Assembly: GCA_903832475.1 (NCBI GenBank) | Contig: CAILBQ010000111.1 | Location: 1-8,124, forward strand | Direction: 5' to 3' | DNA length: 8,124 nucleotides | DNA from: an uncultured Acidobacteriota bacterium | GTDB taxonomy: Bacteria > Acidobacteriota > Terriglobia > Terriglobales > Acidobacteriaceae | In this document: in pieces, positions 1 through 7,219 of the stretch | Position numbering within the stretch: the first letter of the stretch is position 1 | Layout: each line of letters begins with the position of its first letter | The notes under the pieces: model-generated | What the model was told of the DNA's origin: nothing | The model's input: the letters and a program-made list of their open reading frames with translations, nothing else | The model's database searches: none | Made by a program: the position numbers and the translations under genes

Positions 1-237
1 GCCGGTGCAATTGGAGCCTTCCCCGTGCCGGCCGCGTTCCGCCTTGTGCTCAGGGTTATAGCGGAAGTGGATCAGGGTGTTGTGCTGCTGGCTGGCCTGC
101 ATGACCACGTCGCCGCCGCGACCGCCGTCGCCGCCCGACGGACCTCCGCGGGGGACAAATTTTTCGCGGCGGAAGGCGACGCAGCCGTTGCCGCCATCGC
201 CGGCTTTGACCAGAATTCGTGCTTCATCAATGAACAT
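1..237 (-). CDS. obgE: GTPase Obg (CgtA), N-terminal part, cut by the left window edge
   Basis: The first 79 residues are present, read on the minus strand from the ATG at 237 to the window edge. They match the N-terminal Obg fold: the protein opens MFIDEARILVKAGDGGNG and continues with the family hallmark FRREKFVPRGGPSGGDGGRGG, the glycine-rich segment that forms left-handed polyproline-type helices. Obg is a large GTPase (about 330-430 residues) that binds the 50S ribosomal subunit late in assembly and links it to growth and stringent response. The G domain with its P-loop lies outside the window. The start follows from family alignment and absence of an upstream in-frame ATG of similar quality; the only Shine-Dalgarno-like element is AGGAAG, about 15 bases upstream, which is distant and weak. 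The gene is divergent from the small gene at 391, with 153 bp between them. Confidence 0.97.
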   Translation of the reverse strand, partial: MFIDEARILVKAGDGGNGCVAFRREKFVPRGGPSGGDGGRGGDVVMQASQQHNTLIHFRYNPEHKAERGRHGEGSNCTG

Positions 238-390
238 AAGGGGAAAATCCAACTTCCTGTCTTATCCAGTCTACCGGAAAACGCGGTTGGGCCGGCGATC
301 GCTCGGGATAAGGGGGAAGCGAACTGTGCCGTGATGTCCGACACTGAATTCGTTCGACGCCGGGCTTAGGCTGACGGAATTCAAGCCTCC

Positions 391-663
391 ATGCAGAGTT
401 TCAAGGAAGCGGGCCCCCAATTGACCTCCGTTCGCCGACTGGGTTTCACCCGTCGCCCTAATCGCGACGAAACCTTCGATTCCATCTGTGAGCGGTGCCT
501 GCGTACCATCGCAACGGGAAAATCAAACATGGAATTACCTGAGATTGAGCAGGCCCACGCGTGTGATCACGCTGACCTGCAGAAGACGCTGCATCAAGCC
601 GGGGCAACCTACATCCGCGTGCAGCTTGAGGCGATCCTGCAATCTGCAAAAAAGGGCCGATGA
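391..663 (+). CDS. Small hypothetical protein with CxxC...HxC putative metal site
   Basis: This is a 90-residue protein without signal peptide or membrane segment. The central part, around residues 26-60, reads RDETFDSICERC, then a 19-residue helix-like stretch, then HAC. Cys33, Cys36, His56 and Cys58 therefore form a CX2C-X19-HXC pattern that could bind zinc; His60 is a further candidate. The C-terminal 30 residues look helical and basic at the end. From memory, short proteins with an FDSIC-x2-C motif followed by H-x-C are common in Acidobacteriota, some next to a phosphorylation or receiver-type context, but no function is known to me and none is claimed. The ATG at 391 is used because the motif lies well downstream; the ribosome site is weak (ACGGA about 12 bases upstream) and a TTG at 421 is an alternative. 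The neighbour obg is divergent, and a 280-bp gap follows. Confidence 0.65.
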   Translation: MQSFKEAGPQLTSVRRLGFTRRPNRDETFDSICERCLRTIATGKSNMELPEIEQAHACDHADLQKTLHQAGATYIRVQLEAILQSAKKGR

Positions 664-943
664 CCCGCCTTTTCGAACGTCGGGGTTGCGCCTATACTTT
701 GTGGTACTTCTCAATCTCTGCTTCGGTCCTCGCTGAATTCGTGCAATCGAGGGCTGAAATCCACCTTTTCGGAAGCCCAGCAAGCCATTGCCAGTGGCCA
801 TTCGAACGGTTGAGTTGCTGCAACTGCTTGTTTTCTTCGCCCGGATTTGCTTGATTTGGACGTGTCGCAGACCCTGAAGTCCGTATTCCCAATTTGGTAC
901 GGATTATTTCGGGCCGTGCGATCGTTGAGCCGAGACGGGCACC
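664..943 (+). other. Non-coding gap between the small CxxC gene and the receptor gene
   Basis: No open frame here has the composition of a real protein. Visible elements are a TATACT box at 693-698 without a convincing -35 partner, and a 13-bp palindrome at 813-825 with 6-bp arms AGTTGC and GCAACT around a single T. The promoter of the receptor gene at 944 probably lies here, but I cannot pick out a reliable -35/-10 pair. A low-level match between AAAAGGG at the end of the preceding gene and the CCC...CTTTT just after its stop might form a weak hairpin around 650-673; it is imperfect and is not called as a terminator. Confidence 0.5.
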
Positions 944-3900
944 ATGGTTCTACGGGATGCAGCATCGAGTTCATGCGAACGGCAGTCGCTCCGGTTGAAG
1001 CGGGGGTGGGGCCGGTCGCGAGCAAATACGCTTGTTCTTTGGTTTGGCGTTCTGCTTGTCTTGAGCGGACGTGCTGAAACACCACGGACGGATTCAAACC
1101 CACTTACAGGCAGCCTGGACGGCCGACTGACCGACACGCGCAGTGTGCCGCTGCGCATGGCTACCGTTGTGGTGCGCAATGTGGCGACCGGGGAGATCGC
1201 ACAAGCCATAACGGCAAGAAATGGCAGCTACCATTTCGCCGGGTTAGGGCCGGGAGAGTACACGCTGGAGGCTTCGGTCCCGCAGCTTGGAAAGGGCGCT
1301 GTCGAGGGCATCCTGGTATCGGCCGGTCATGTTACCCGCATCCAGGCGGCGCTGATGATGGAGGCGCCCATTGCCGTGCCCCTTCCGACCGCGGCGTTTA
1401 TGGCCATCGATCCGGTCGCGCCAGATGTGACCACCGAGATTTCACCCGAAGAGGTCAAGTCACTTCCCTTGCCGAACCGCGATTGGGCGGCACTTGAGAC
1501 GGAAAACACAACATCCGTTCCCGTTGGGCAGGGTCAGCGGCGTGAGAGAAATTCAATTGAGACTGAACCGGCCCTCGAGATCGAGATTCCCGAGAGCGGT
1601 CTCGCGATTGCGGCCAGTCTGGAGGAAGAAATCGCAGATCCGACGGAGTTTCAGCCGGAAGTTCACGGCTATCGGGAAGAGGGCTGGGACGACCATGCCT
1701 TGACGGCGGCGACGGGAATGGTTCGGGATGAGGCGCTGGCCAACCGTTCTTCGGTGGAGGAAGTGCGCTCTTCCGAAGTTGATGCAAATGCTTCTCCCGC
1801 TCCGGCGAAGAGCAGGCTGCACGGGGAAGTCTCCTATGAGGACCGCCAGCGGGCGTGGAATGCCCTCAATCCATACACTCAGTGGGTGCAGCAAACCGCG
1901 CCTGCCAGCGGCATTGTTACGGCGCAGTATGCAGCGTTGCCCTATTCGCCCGCGGACGCGCGGCAGAGCTTCGGAGCAGGCGTGGGCAGCCAGATTCAGT
2001 GGAAGAAAATGTCGTGGTTTGCCGCTGGCGAAGGGCTGCTTCGGAATGATCCGGCGGTGGCGACGGTGCGGCATCCAAATGACTTTTTCGCCCAGCCCAC
2101 GGAGGATGATCTGACGGTTCTGGCGGCGCGGCTGGGCAGCCCGGGGACGGCGCCTCTGGAGGCCGGGGCAAGCGCCTATTCAGAAGGCCTGCAACAGATG
2201 GCGACCTTGCTGGGGCCGGTTCCTCGCAGCAGCATCCGGGCGCAAGGGCTGGCCCGGATCGATGCGCAGATCACCGAACGGCAGCATTTGAGCATGGACA
2301 GCAACTTTTCTTACCTGAATTCCCCGGCCGGAGCGCGAACGCGATCGTCGGAGACATTCGGCAGCCACAGCTTTGGAAACAGCCAGGTCATGCAAGGCTC
2401 GGCAACGGCCAGGTGGGAGGATTTTCTGACGGCGAATGTGCTGAATGCGGTGTCGGCGAAGTTCCGCTTGCATGTGCTGGACGATACGCCGCAAGCTCCC
2501 TCGGCGTTTGAGCAGCCGCTGATCGATAACGCCTGGGGACTGCTACCGGAAATTATCGCCGACTCGCGATACGGCTTCATTTTTGGCAAGCCCGCGCAAT
2601 TGGGCCGATCAAATTATCCCGATGAACATGTTTTCTCAGCAGAGGAGACCCTGAGTCTCGTGCGGGGAAAGAACCTCCTGCGATTCGGAGGCAGCTTCGA
2701 GCATCTTTCGGACGAGGTGAATGCTCTGGTCAATCAGACAGGCACTTACTCCTATGCGGATGTTCTGAACGTTGTTTCCGACGTACAAAGCTTCGAGAAA
2801 TTTGGCCTGACCGACGCGAGCGACCCCTTTTCCGCGCAGCATAATTGCGACGAGACGGGGCGGGTTCACCGCAGCGCCGGAGGGTTGTTCGGACTTGGAT
2901 ACCTACCGTGCTATGCATGGTATTCGCAGCGAATCGGACCCTCCGATTGGCAACTGAGCACAAATTTGCTGTCGGCCTTTGCGACAGATCAATGGCAGCC
3001 AATGCACCGGCTAACGTTTTCGGCCGGTGTGCGCTTCGGCTGGCAACAGCTTCCTTCGCCGATTTCCCTCGTCGCAAATGCCAGCCTACCCGCGACGGAA
3101 ACGCTTCCTTCCAATTTGCGCAGCCTTGCGCCGCGGTTAGGTTTGGCCTGGGAGCCTGCCAAAGGCACTGTGCTGCGGGTTGGGGCGGGGATGTACTTCG
3201 GGCAGGTCGGCAGCGCCGCGCTGCTGGCTGCCCTGACGCAGACAGGGTCGGGCAACGGCGACTTGAACTACTTTTTCAAACCGACAGACCAAGGGGCTCC
3301 ACCTTTCCCCTATGTGTTTGCGACTGCCCCACAAACAGTAGTGACGCCGGGGGCGGTTTCTTTCGCTGGAAACTACCGCGTGCCGGAAGTAGACCAAGGG
3401 CTGGTCAGCGTGGAGCAGCAGCTACCCAGCCACTGGCTGGTGGCGGCAACGGCCATGGTCAGCCTGGGTAGACGACTCCCGATCTCGATCGATACGAACC
3501 TTGATCCCACTCAAGGTCCCCAAACGATTACCTATGCCGTTGAAGATGGTCTGCAGGCTGGCCCGCTGAAGACTTCTCAGTTAACGGTTCCTTTCTATAC
3601 GGCAAGACTGAATCCGAATTACCAACAGATTGTTTCGATCGAGAGCCGAGCCAATTCAACGTACGACGCGGCGATGGTGCGAGTGACACGTTCGGCGAGC
3701 CACGGTCTCAGCCTGCACGCGCATTATCTCTATGGCCACGCGACGGATTGGAATCCCAACGAGTCGTGGCAGGTTGCGGACAATGATGTGCTCGATCCGA
3801 GGAATTTTCGCGCCGAATACGGAACATCGGACCTGGATATCCGGCATACAGCGGGCTTGTCTGTGATCTTTCAGACGCCGTGGAAGCTGAATCACTGGGC

Positions 3901-4408
3901 CGGTGCGCTGGCCAATGCCTGGTCAGTAGGAACGGTCGGCGAATATCGAAGCGGGCGGCCTTTCACCATGCGCACGGGTGGTTACGTGCCTGGGTTTTAT
4001 GACGACAACAAGAAGCTGATTGAAGGCGTCGCGACCGGAATGAACGGCTCTGGCGGGGACAATCGCGTGTATGGCGTGGGCCGAAATACCTATCGCTACC
4101 CAGCCACATGGACCGGGGACGCGCGACTGGGAAAACGATTCGAATTGCCCCATCAGCGCGAATTGACGCTGTTCGGCGAAAGCTTCAATTTGTTCAATCA
4201 CCAGAACGTGACGCGCATCGAGACAACCGGGTACACCATCTATCGAGGAAGCGAAGCTGGCGATCTGCCAACGTTGAACTTCCTGACCGGGTTCACCAAG
4301 GCCGGATTACCGAGCACCGTCCCCGAATTTGGCAAGCCGCTCGATGTGAATGCGACGAACACTTACCATCCACGCGAATTTCAGCTGGGAGTGCGCGCCA
4401 GATTCTGA
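944..4408 (+). CDS. TonB-dependent receptor-like outer-membrane protein with carboxypeptidase-regulatory-like domain
   Basis: This 1154-residue protein is probably an outer-membrane beta-barrel that takes up or binds large substrates; the ligand is unknown. Residues 19-44 form a signal peptide (basic stretch, hydrophobic core TLVLWFGVLLVLSG, likely cut after GRA at 44). Residues 52-140 form a carboxypeptidase-regulatory-like Ig fold (GSLDGRLTDTRSVPL, then NGSYHFAGLGPGEYTLEA). A plug-like entry follows at 167-181 (SPEEVKSLPLPNRDW), then a divergent acidic segment (206-251). The barrel begins near residue 291 (RLHGEVSYEDRQRAWNALNP) and includes late-barrel motifs such as GESFNLFNHQNVT. It ends FQLGVRARF, a terminal-Phe barrel-insertion signal. 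Length agrees with the acidobacterial family (about 1000-1200). The mature chain has only two cysteines, 635 and 656. ATG 944 is the first start after an in-frame stop at 926 and has a weak ribosome site; TTG 995 would give a more usual signal peptide. Confidence 0.93.
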   Translation: MVLRDAASSSCERQSLRLKRGWGRSRANTLVLWFGVLLVLSGRAETPRTDSNPLTGSLDGRLTDTRSVPLRMATVVVRNVATGEIAQAITARNGSYHFAGLGPGEYTLEASVPQLGKGAVEGILVSAGHVTRIQAALMMEAPIAVPLPTAAFMAIDPVAPDVTTEISPEEVKSLPLPNRDWAALETENTTSVPVGQGQRRERNSIETEPALEIEIPESGLAIAASLEEEIADPTEFQPEVHGYREEGWDDHALTAATGMVRDEALANRSSVEEVRSSEVDANASPAPAKSRLHGEVSYEDRQRAWNALNPYTQWVQQTAPASGIVTAQYAALPYSPADARQSFGAGVGSQIQWKKMSWFAAGEGLLRNDPAVATVRHPNDFFAQPTEDDLTVLAARLGSPGTAPLEAGASAYSEGLQQMATLLGPVPRSSIRAQGLARIDAQITERQHLSMDSNFSYLNSPAGARTRSSETFGSHSFGNSQVMQGSATARWEDFLTANVLNAVSAKFRLHVLDDTPQAPSAFEQPLIDNAWGLLPEIIADSRYGFIFGKPAQLGRSNYPDEHVFSAEETLSLVRGKNLLRFGGSFEHLSDEVNALVNQTGTYSYADVLNVVSDVQSFEKFGLTDASDPFSAQHNCDETGRVHRSAGGLFGLGYLPCYAWYSQRIGPSDWQLSTNLLSAFATDQWQPMHRLTFSAGVRFGWQQLPSPISLVANASLPATETLPSNLRSLAPRLGLAWEPAKGTVLRVGAGMYFGQVGSAALLAALTQTGSGNGDLNYFFKPTDQGAPPFPYVFATAPQTVVTPGAVSFAGNYRVPEVDQGLVSVEQQLPSHWLVAATAMVSLGRRLPISIDTNLDPTQGPQTITYAVEDGLQAGPLKTSQLTVPFYTARLNPNYQQIVSIESRANSTYDAAMVRVTRSASHGLSLHAHYLYGHATDWNPNESWQVADNDVLDPRNFRAEYGTSDLDIRHTAGLSVIFQTPWKLNHWAGALANAWSVGTVGEYRSGRPFTMRTGGYVPGFYDDNKKLIEGVATGMNGSGGDNRVYGVGRNTYRYPATWTGDARLGKRFELPHQRELTLFGESFNLFNHQNVTRIETTGYTIYRGSEAGDLPTLNFLTGFTKAGLPSTVPEFGKPLDVNATNTYHPREFQLGVRARF

Positions 4409-4432
4409 GAGTCGGACGCGGCTGCGAGCGAA

Positions 4433-4909
4433 TCAGCTGGTGTGGTCGAGCACGATCTTCCAGCCGCCGGCGCCCTTATGCCAAACCAGGCTGAAAATGC
4501 CATCGTCCTTGGTAGCCATCCCCTTGGCGGAGCGTTCGAGGTGGAAATGGCCGGTGACTACTGCGTACTCCGTTTTGGCGTCTGAGTTGGGAAGCAGGCG
4601 AACATCCAGCTCGCTGAACGTGAGAGTGCCCATGACTTCCTTGTTTGGATAGCCCTTTTGGTAGCGCTCAAGGACGCTGGCCCAGCCCTTGTTCACGGAG
4701 GTGGCCCCGACGAAGGTGGTTTCGGGAGAATTTTCATACGTTGCCATGAAACCCGGAATGTCGCCTCGATTCCAGGCCTCAACCTGTGCGTTGAGAGCGG
4801 CGCGAATAGCGGCGTCTTCTGTCTGGCCCTCGGCCCGGGCATTCGGGGTACCGGCGACACCGGCTGCCAGCAGGATGGCTACGGCGAATCTCATTGCCCA
4901 GGCGCGCAT
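4433..4909 (-). CDS. Secreted SnoaL/DUF4440-like (NTF2 fold) protein
   Basis: This is a 158-residue exported protein of the NTF2-like superfamily. The start is placed at the ATG at 4909 rather than at the in-frame ATG at 4957, because GGAGG lies 8 bases upstream of 4909 and because this start gives a clean signal peptide: MR, then hydrophobic AVAILLAAGVAG, with a predicted cut after ARA at residue 26. The mature part begins with a helix containing LNAQVEAWNRGD, continues with FMATYENSPETTFVG, and ends GWKIVLDHTS, which is the usual layout of DUF4440/SnoaL_3 proteins (helix, cone-shaped beta sheet, closing WKI-xxDHTS strand). Such proteins bind small molecules or act as minor enzymes; nothing here identifies a ligand. 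The gene converges on the receptor gene with about 24 bp between stop codons, and is divergent from the oxidoreductase gene. Confidence 0.9.
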   Translation of the reverse strand: MRAWAMRFAVAILLAAGVAGTPNARAEGQTEDAAIRAALNAQVEAWNRGDIPGFMATYENSPETTFVGATSVNKGWASVLERYQKGYPNKEVMGTLTFSELDVRLLPNSDAKTEYAVVTGHFHLERSAKGMATKDDGIFSLVWHKGAGGWKIVLDHTS

Positions 4910-4917
4910 GGAAAATC

Positions 4918-4922
4918 CCTCC
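4918..4922 (-). promoter_or_regulatory. Strong ribosome binding site deciding the SnoaL-like gene start
   Basis: Read on the minus strand this is GGAGG, followed by 8 bases and then the ATG at 4909. It is the strongest Shine-Dalgarno match in the window and is the reason for rejecting the upstream in-frame ATG at 4957, which would lie inside the neighbouring oxidoreductase gene. Confidence 0.8.
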
Positions 4923-4932
4923 GTAGTCACTC

Positions 4933-4938
4933 TACAAT
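4933..4938 (+). promoter_or_regulatory. Candidate -10 box (TACAAT) for a leaderless oxidoreductase transcript
   Basis: TACAAT differs from the sigma70 consensus TATAAT at one base and ends five bases before the ATG at 4944. A start site six to seven bases downstream of the box would coincide with the A of that ATG. No Shine-Dalgarno sequence precedes the ATG, which agrees with leaderless translation. No good -35 hexamer is seen at the usual distance (around 4909-4916), so the call rests on the -10 box, its position and the short 34-bp divergent gap. Confidence 0.35.
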
Positions 4939-4943
4939 GAGTT

Positions 4944-7133
4944 ATGCCCGTCAGCACTTCCGATTCTCACGGCTCGGCTCCGTTTCGCATCGTTCACACC
5001 GTCTGCTCGCATGATTGCCCTGACTCGTGCGCAGTGCTGGTGACGGTGAACGCGGAGGGCCGGGCGGTGAAGGTGGAGGGTGATCCTTCGCACCCGGTGA
5101 CGCAGGGGTTTCTATGCGGCAAGGTCGCGAAATATCTCGACCGGGTGTACTCGCCACAACGTATTCTGCAGCCGCTCAAGCGCAAAGCCGGGGTCGCCAA
5201 GGGACCGCTGACCAAGGGTCGCGAGATGGACGCGTTCGAGCCGGTTTCCTGGGACGAGGCGCTGGATGCGATTGCAGCGCGGCTGAAGCAGGTGGCGGAA
5301 GACTATGGTCCGGAATCGATTTTGCCCTACAGCTACGCGGGTACGATTGGCGTGTTGGGGTATGGTTCGATGGATCGGCGATTTTTTCACCGGCTGGGAG
5401 CTTCGCAACTGGACCGGACGATTTGTGCAGAGGCCGGCGGCCAGGCCTGGAACCTGGTTTACGGGCGCAAGCTGGGCACGCCGAATGAAGACTTTCCCAA
5501 AGCGAAGCTGATCGTTGCCTGGGGCGGAAACATCCACGGGACGAACATTCATCTGTGGCCATTCGTGGAGCAGGCGCGGCGCAACGGGGCGCGACTGATT
5601 GTCATCGACCCCTATCGCACACGTACAGCGGCGCTGGCGGATTGGCATATACCGATTCGGCCGGGGACGGACGCGGCGCTGGCGATGGGAATGATGCACG
5701 TGATCCTGCGAGAGGGTCTGGAGGATCGCCCTTATATCGACGAGATGACGCATGGCTTCGCAGAACTTGCAGATCGTGCGCGCGAGTACACGCCGGAGAA
5801 AGTGGCCGCCTGGACCGGATTGACGGCAAGCGAAATTGAGCAGCTGGCGCGGGAGTATGCAACCACGCGACCCGCGGTGCTGCGCATGAATTACGGCGTG
5901 CAGCGTTCGCAGAATGGCGGAACGGCGGTGCGGGCGATCGCCATGCTTCCGGCCCTGACTGGCGCGTGGAAGCATGCCGGGGGCGGGGCACAGCTGTCCA
6001 TGTCCGGAGCATTCCGCTGGAATTCAAAGGAGATTGAGCGTCCAGACCTGATGCTGGCTTCCCCGCTGAAGCGGGCGGCGCGAGTCGTCAACATGAGCCG
6101 GCTGGGACATGCGTTGACGGAACTCGGCAATGAGCCGAAGGAAGGCCCTCGCGTTCACGCGCTCTTTGTCTATAACTCGAATGCCGCCGCGGTTGCGCCG
6201 AACCAGAATGCCGTCCGGCGGGGGTTGGAACGGGAAGACCTCTTCACCGTCGTGCACGAGCAGTTCCTGACGGACACCACGGATTTTGCGGATTATGTGC
6301 TGCCCGCGACGACTTTCCTCGAGCATGACGACATTCAGGGAGCGTACGGGCATTACTTTGTGCAGCGATCTCATCAGGCGATTGCCCCACTGGGCGAGGC
6401 GCGGTCGAATGTGTGGCTGTTTGGGCAGCTGGCGAAGCGGATGGGATTCACAGAGGCATGCTTTCGCGACACGCCGGAGGACATGATCCGGCAGGCCTTG
6501 AACCCAGGGGAGAATGGACATTCGCGCAACGCCGGCATGGAGCATATTACGCCGGAGTTGCTGGCGGAACAGGGACACATCGCACTGCGCTTTCAAGGGC
6601 AATCGACGGTGGCTGGGCACATGCCGTTCTTGCCCTTCAGCCAAGGGGCCGTGCCGACGCCGAGCGGCAGGATCGAGTTTTTTTCAGAAGCGCTGAAGGC
6701 TGCGGGGCAGGATCCCTTGCCGAGTTTCGTGCCTCCGGTCGAGTCGCGGCTGGGACCGGATGCCGGGCGATTTCCGCTGGAGTTTTTGCCGCGCAAAGCG
6801 GACAACTACATGAATACAACCTTCGCCAACATGGACGGCCATCGCAGGATGGAGGCAAAGACCAATCACCGTTTGGAGATTCACGCGACGGACGCGTTGG
6901 CTCGCGGAATTGCCGATGGCGACGCGGTGCGAGTGTGGAACGACCGCGGAAGCCTGGAGCTGACCGCACTGGTTTCCGATCGCGTGGCTACGGGCGTCGT
7001 TGCCGGGCGACTGGATTGGGGCAAGCTGAGCCCCGGCGGCCAGAATGTGAATGTGCTGACCAGTGAGCGGCTCACGGACATCGGCAAGGCTGCGACGTTC
7101 TACTCGACATTGGTAGAAGTGGCGAAAGCGTAG
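4944..7133 (+). CDS. Molybdopterin (bis-MGD) oxidoreductase, DMSO-reductase superfamily catalytic subunit
   Basis: This complete 729-residue enzyme belongs to the superfamily that includes formate dehydrogenases, nitrate reductases and polysulfide reductases. The N-terminal [4Fe-4S] motif is visible as Cys21-x3-Cys25-x3-Cys29-x28-Cys58, followed by Lys60 at the position of the conserved basic residue that links the cluster to the pterin. The segment around 158-170 (DRTICAEAGGQAW) carries Cys161, a candidate molybdenum ligand. Pterin-binding signatures follow: VAWGGNIHGTN (191-201), VIDPYRTRTAALAD (220-233), IRPGTDAALA (238-247), and later TDTTDFADYVLPATTFLEHDDI. The C-terminal dinucleotide-binding domain ends ATFYSTLVEV. 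There is no twin-arginine signal, so it should be cytoplasmic. No iron-sulfur, cytochrome or membrane subunit is adjacent in the window, and the substrate cannot be assigned. The ATG lacks a ribosome site; see the TACAAT box just upstream. Confidence 0.95.
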   Translation: MPVSTSDSHGSAPFRIVHTVCSHDCPDSCAVLVTVNAEGRAVKVEGDPSHPVTQGFLCGKVAKYLDRVYSPQRILQPLKRKAGVAKGPLTKGREMDAFEPVSWDEALDAIAARLKQVAEDYGPESILPYSYAGTIGVLGYGSMDRRFFHRLGASQLDRTICAEAGGQAWNLVYGRKLGTPNEDFPKAKLIVAWGGNIHGTNIHLWPFVEQARRNGARLIVIDPYRTRTAALADWHIPIRPGTDAALAMGMMHVILREGLEDRPYIDEMTHGFAELADRAREYTPEKVAAWTGLTASEIEQLAREYATTRPAVLRMNYGVQRSQNGGTAVRAIAMLPALTGAWKHAGGGAQLSMSGAFRWNSKEIERPDLMLASPLKRAARVVNMSRLGHALTELGNEPKEGPRVHALFVYNSNAAAVAPNQNAVRRGLEREDLFTVVHEQFLTDTTDFADYVLPATTFLEHDDIQGAYGHYFVQRSHQAIAPLGEARSNVWLFGQLAKRMGFTEACFRDTPEDMIRQALNPGENGHSRNAGMEHITPELLAEQGHIALRFQGQSTVAGHMPFLPFSQGAVPTPSGRIEFFSEALKAAGQDPLPSFVPPVESRLGPDAGRFPLEFLPRKADNYMNTTFANMDGHRRMEAKTNHRLEIHATDALARGIADGDAVRVWNDRGSLELTALVSDRVATGVVAGRLDWGKLSPGGQNVNVLTSERLTDIGKAATFYSTLVEVAKA

Positions 7134-7186
7134 CTTTGGGATGTCGCCATTCGGCACAGGGCCGTTCAAGAGCAGGTGAGAAAATG

Positions 7187-7216
7187 TTGCCAACAAACGG
7201 ACGGAGGAACTACACT
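7187..7216 (+). promoter_or_regulatory. Candidate sigma70 promoter for the arabinofuranosidase gene
   Basis: TTGCCA at 7187-7192 matches the -35 consensus at five of six bases, and TACACT at 7211-7216 matches the -10 consensus at four of six, with an 18-bp spacer. The predicted start of transcription is near 7223, inside the inverted repeat at 7220-7243, leaving a leader of about 30 bases before the ATG at 7254. This arrangement is typical of repressor control. The call is a pattern match only. Confidence 0.45.
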
Positions 7217-7219
7217 CGC

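Noticed and set aside
25..369. A 114-codon plus-strand open frame over the obg start
   Set aside because: It is antisense to the unmistakable Obg N-terminus; its Ala-rich product mirrors the glycine-rich Obg coding sequence.
213..745. Repeated GAATTCGTGC (213-222 and 736-745) and further GAATTC sites near 346 and 377
   Set aside because: The shared words are only about 10 bases, irregularly spaced, and one copy lies in the obg coding sequence; no repeat unit or array can be defined.
813..825. 13-bp palindrome AGTTGC-T-GCAACT upstream of the receptor gene as an operator
   Set aside because: The arms are only six bases and lie 120 bp from the start codon with no convincing promoter nearby; a chance occurrence is plausible.
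2845..3471. A 208-codon plus-strand frame within the receptor gene
   Set aside because: It is an out-of-phase frame inside a complete, conserved barrel protein; composition is Arg- and Ala-rich and no domain is visible.
5112..5975. A 287-codon minus-strand open frame inside the oxidoreductase gene
   Set aside because: It is antisense to the well-supported molybdopterin enzyme and its product is Arg/His-rich without any family signature.
7152..7164. CGGC-ACAGG-GCCG hairpin after the oxidoreductase gene as a terminator
   Set aside because: The stem has only four pairs and no run of T follows.
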